In this document: positions 4,660 to 5,318 of the stretch, one piece after another
Layout: each line of letters begins with the position of its first letter
Position numbering within the stretch: the stretch's first letter is position 1
Translations under genes and position numbers: made by a program
Assembly (NCBI GenBank): GCA_003646045.1
Contig: QNDV01000205.1
Location: 1 to 5,318 of the forward strand
Source: a bacterium
Lineage (GTDB): Bacteria; Krumholzibacteriota; Krumholzibacteria; LZORAL124-64-63
DNA: 5,318 nt
Direction of reading: 5' to 3'
Notes under the pieces: generated by a model
Database searches by the model: none
Told to the model about the DNA's origin: nothing
The model's input: the letters and a program-made list of their open reading frames with translations, nothing else

Positions 4660-5318
4660 CTATTCCAGGCCGTACTTGCTGATGCGGTACACCAGGATGT
4701 GGCGGGGAATGTCCAGGTAGGCCGCCGCTCTGGTCCGGTTGCCGCCACAGCGCTCCAGGGCGCGGCGGACGACTTCCTTCTCCAGGTCTGGCAGGGAGAA
4801 GCCATCCTCCGGGAACGCGGACAAGGGTAACGACGATCCCGTGGCGCCGGTCGGCGCGGGTGGTGGCGGGCTCGTGGCCAGGGGGGCGTGGCGCAGCAGG
4901 TCCGCGCGGCGCAGTGGCCCGGCATCGGTCAGCAGCACCAGCCGCTGGTTCAGGTTCTTCAGTTCACGCACGTTGCCTGGCCAGGGTCGGGTGGCCAACT
5001 CTTCCAGTAGGGCCGGCTCGCTGTCGCGGTCCTCGCCCGCGTGCAGCCGCGTGAAATGCGACCACAGCAGGGGGATGTCCTCAGGACGCTCCCGCAGGGC
5101 CGGCAGCGTCACCCGAATCACATCCAGGCGATGGAAGAGGTCGGCGCGAAAGCGGCCGGCGTCCACCTCGGCGGCCAGATCGCGATTGCTGGCGCATACC
5201 AGCCGGAAATCCACGGCTACCGGTGCGCCGCCCCCCAGGGGATCGACCTGCCTGGTCTCCAGGACGCGCAGCAGCTTCGGTTGCAGCGGCAGGGGCAATT
5301 CGCCGATCTCGTCCAGGA
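4660..5318 (-). CDS. Sigma-54-dependent transcriptional activator (NtrC/Fis type), N-terminal part outside the window
   Basis: The frame runs off the right edge; 218 residues are visible, ending at a TAG at 4662-4660. The first visible residues LDEIGE are the Walker B motif of the AAA+ domain, followed by LPLPLQPKLLRVLE, sensor I in FRLVCASNRDL, the arginine-finger region FRADLFHRLDV, LRERPEDIPLL, and sensor II in WPGNVREL. A Pro-rich linker (TSPPPPAP) leads to a C-terminal Fis-type HTH (about the last 43 residues, GGNRTRAAAYLDIPRHILVY...KYGLE). Such proteins bind upstream enhancers and use ATP to open sigma-54 promoters. The GAFTGA loop, Walker A and any sensory domain lie off the window, so the signal is unknown. 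An apparent TTG start at 5298 is only an internal Leu codon. No sigma-54 promoter was recognised in the window. Confidence 0.93.
   Translation of the reverse strand, partial: LDEIGELPLPLQPKLLRVLETRQVDPLGGGAPVAVDFRLVCASNRDLAAEVDAGRFRADLFHRLDVIRVTLPALRERPEDIPLLWSHFTRLHAGEDRDSEPALLEELATRPWPGNVRELKNLNQRLVLLTDAGPLRRADLLRHAPLATSPPPPAPTGATGSSLPLSAFPEDGFSLPDLEKEVVRRALERCGGNRTRAAAYLDIPRHILVYRISKYGLE

Noticed and set aside
3963..4925. A 320-codon open frame on the minus strand.
   Set aside because: It overlaps antisense to the barrel gene, runs across the hairpin and lies in the wrong frame of the sigma-54 activator; its Arg/Pro-rich composition is typical of a shadow frame.

Overview
The window is GC-rich (roughly 60-65 % by eye) and comes from a diderm (Gram-negative) bacterium. 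It encodes a lipobox lipoprotein, a small outer-membrane beta-barrel protein, a periplasmic LysM amidase and a sigma-54 (NtrC-type) activator. The lineage cannot be fixed from the sequence. A selenocysteine-using deltaproteobacterial or candidate-phylum lineage would fit, but that is inference. TGA serves as a normal stop for two genes here (464-466 and 2242-2244), so the code is standard.

Layout, left to right. (1) 2-445, plus strand: the 3' part of a thioredoxin-fold gene whose frame is interrupted only by a UGA at 62-64. That UGA lies exactly where the first redox cysteine belongs and gives a Sec-Pro-Phe-Cys (UxxC) motif. A 7-bp hairpin with a G-initiated loop follows at the distance expected of a bacterial SECIS element. 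The gene is therefore read as an undescribed or mis-annotated selenoprotein, and this is the main discovery of the window. (2) 464-3165, minus strand: a two-gene unit made of a cation diffusion facilitator (CDF) transporter followed, with an ATGA overlap, by an N-acetylmuramoyl-L-alanine amidase carrying five LysM domains. It converges on the selenoprotein gene with 18 bp between the stop codons. (3) 3166-3347: a 182-bp divergent intergenic region with a reasonable minus-strand promoter and a weak plus-strand one. (4) 3348-4595, plus strand: a GTG-started DUF4136-like lipoprotein with an extreme Tyr/Trp/Gly tract, then 12 bp later a secreted beta-barrel protein. (5) 4625-4657: a strong 11-bp GC-rich hairpin between convergent genes, probably a shared terminator. 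(6) 4660 to the right edge, minus strand: the C-terminal part of a sigma-54-dependent activator, running from Walker B through the Fis-type HTH.

Functionally the window is mostly about the cell envelope: peptidoglycan hydrolysis, metal export, and an outer-membrane lipoprotein/porin-like pair. Nothing visible ties the selenoprotein or the sigma-54 regulator to these genes. No selenocysteine machinery (selA, selB, selC, selD) lies inside the window, so it must be sought elsewhere in the genome.
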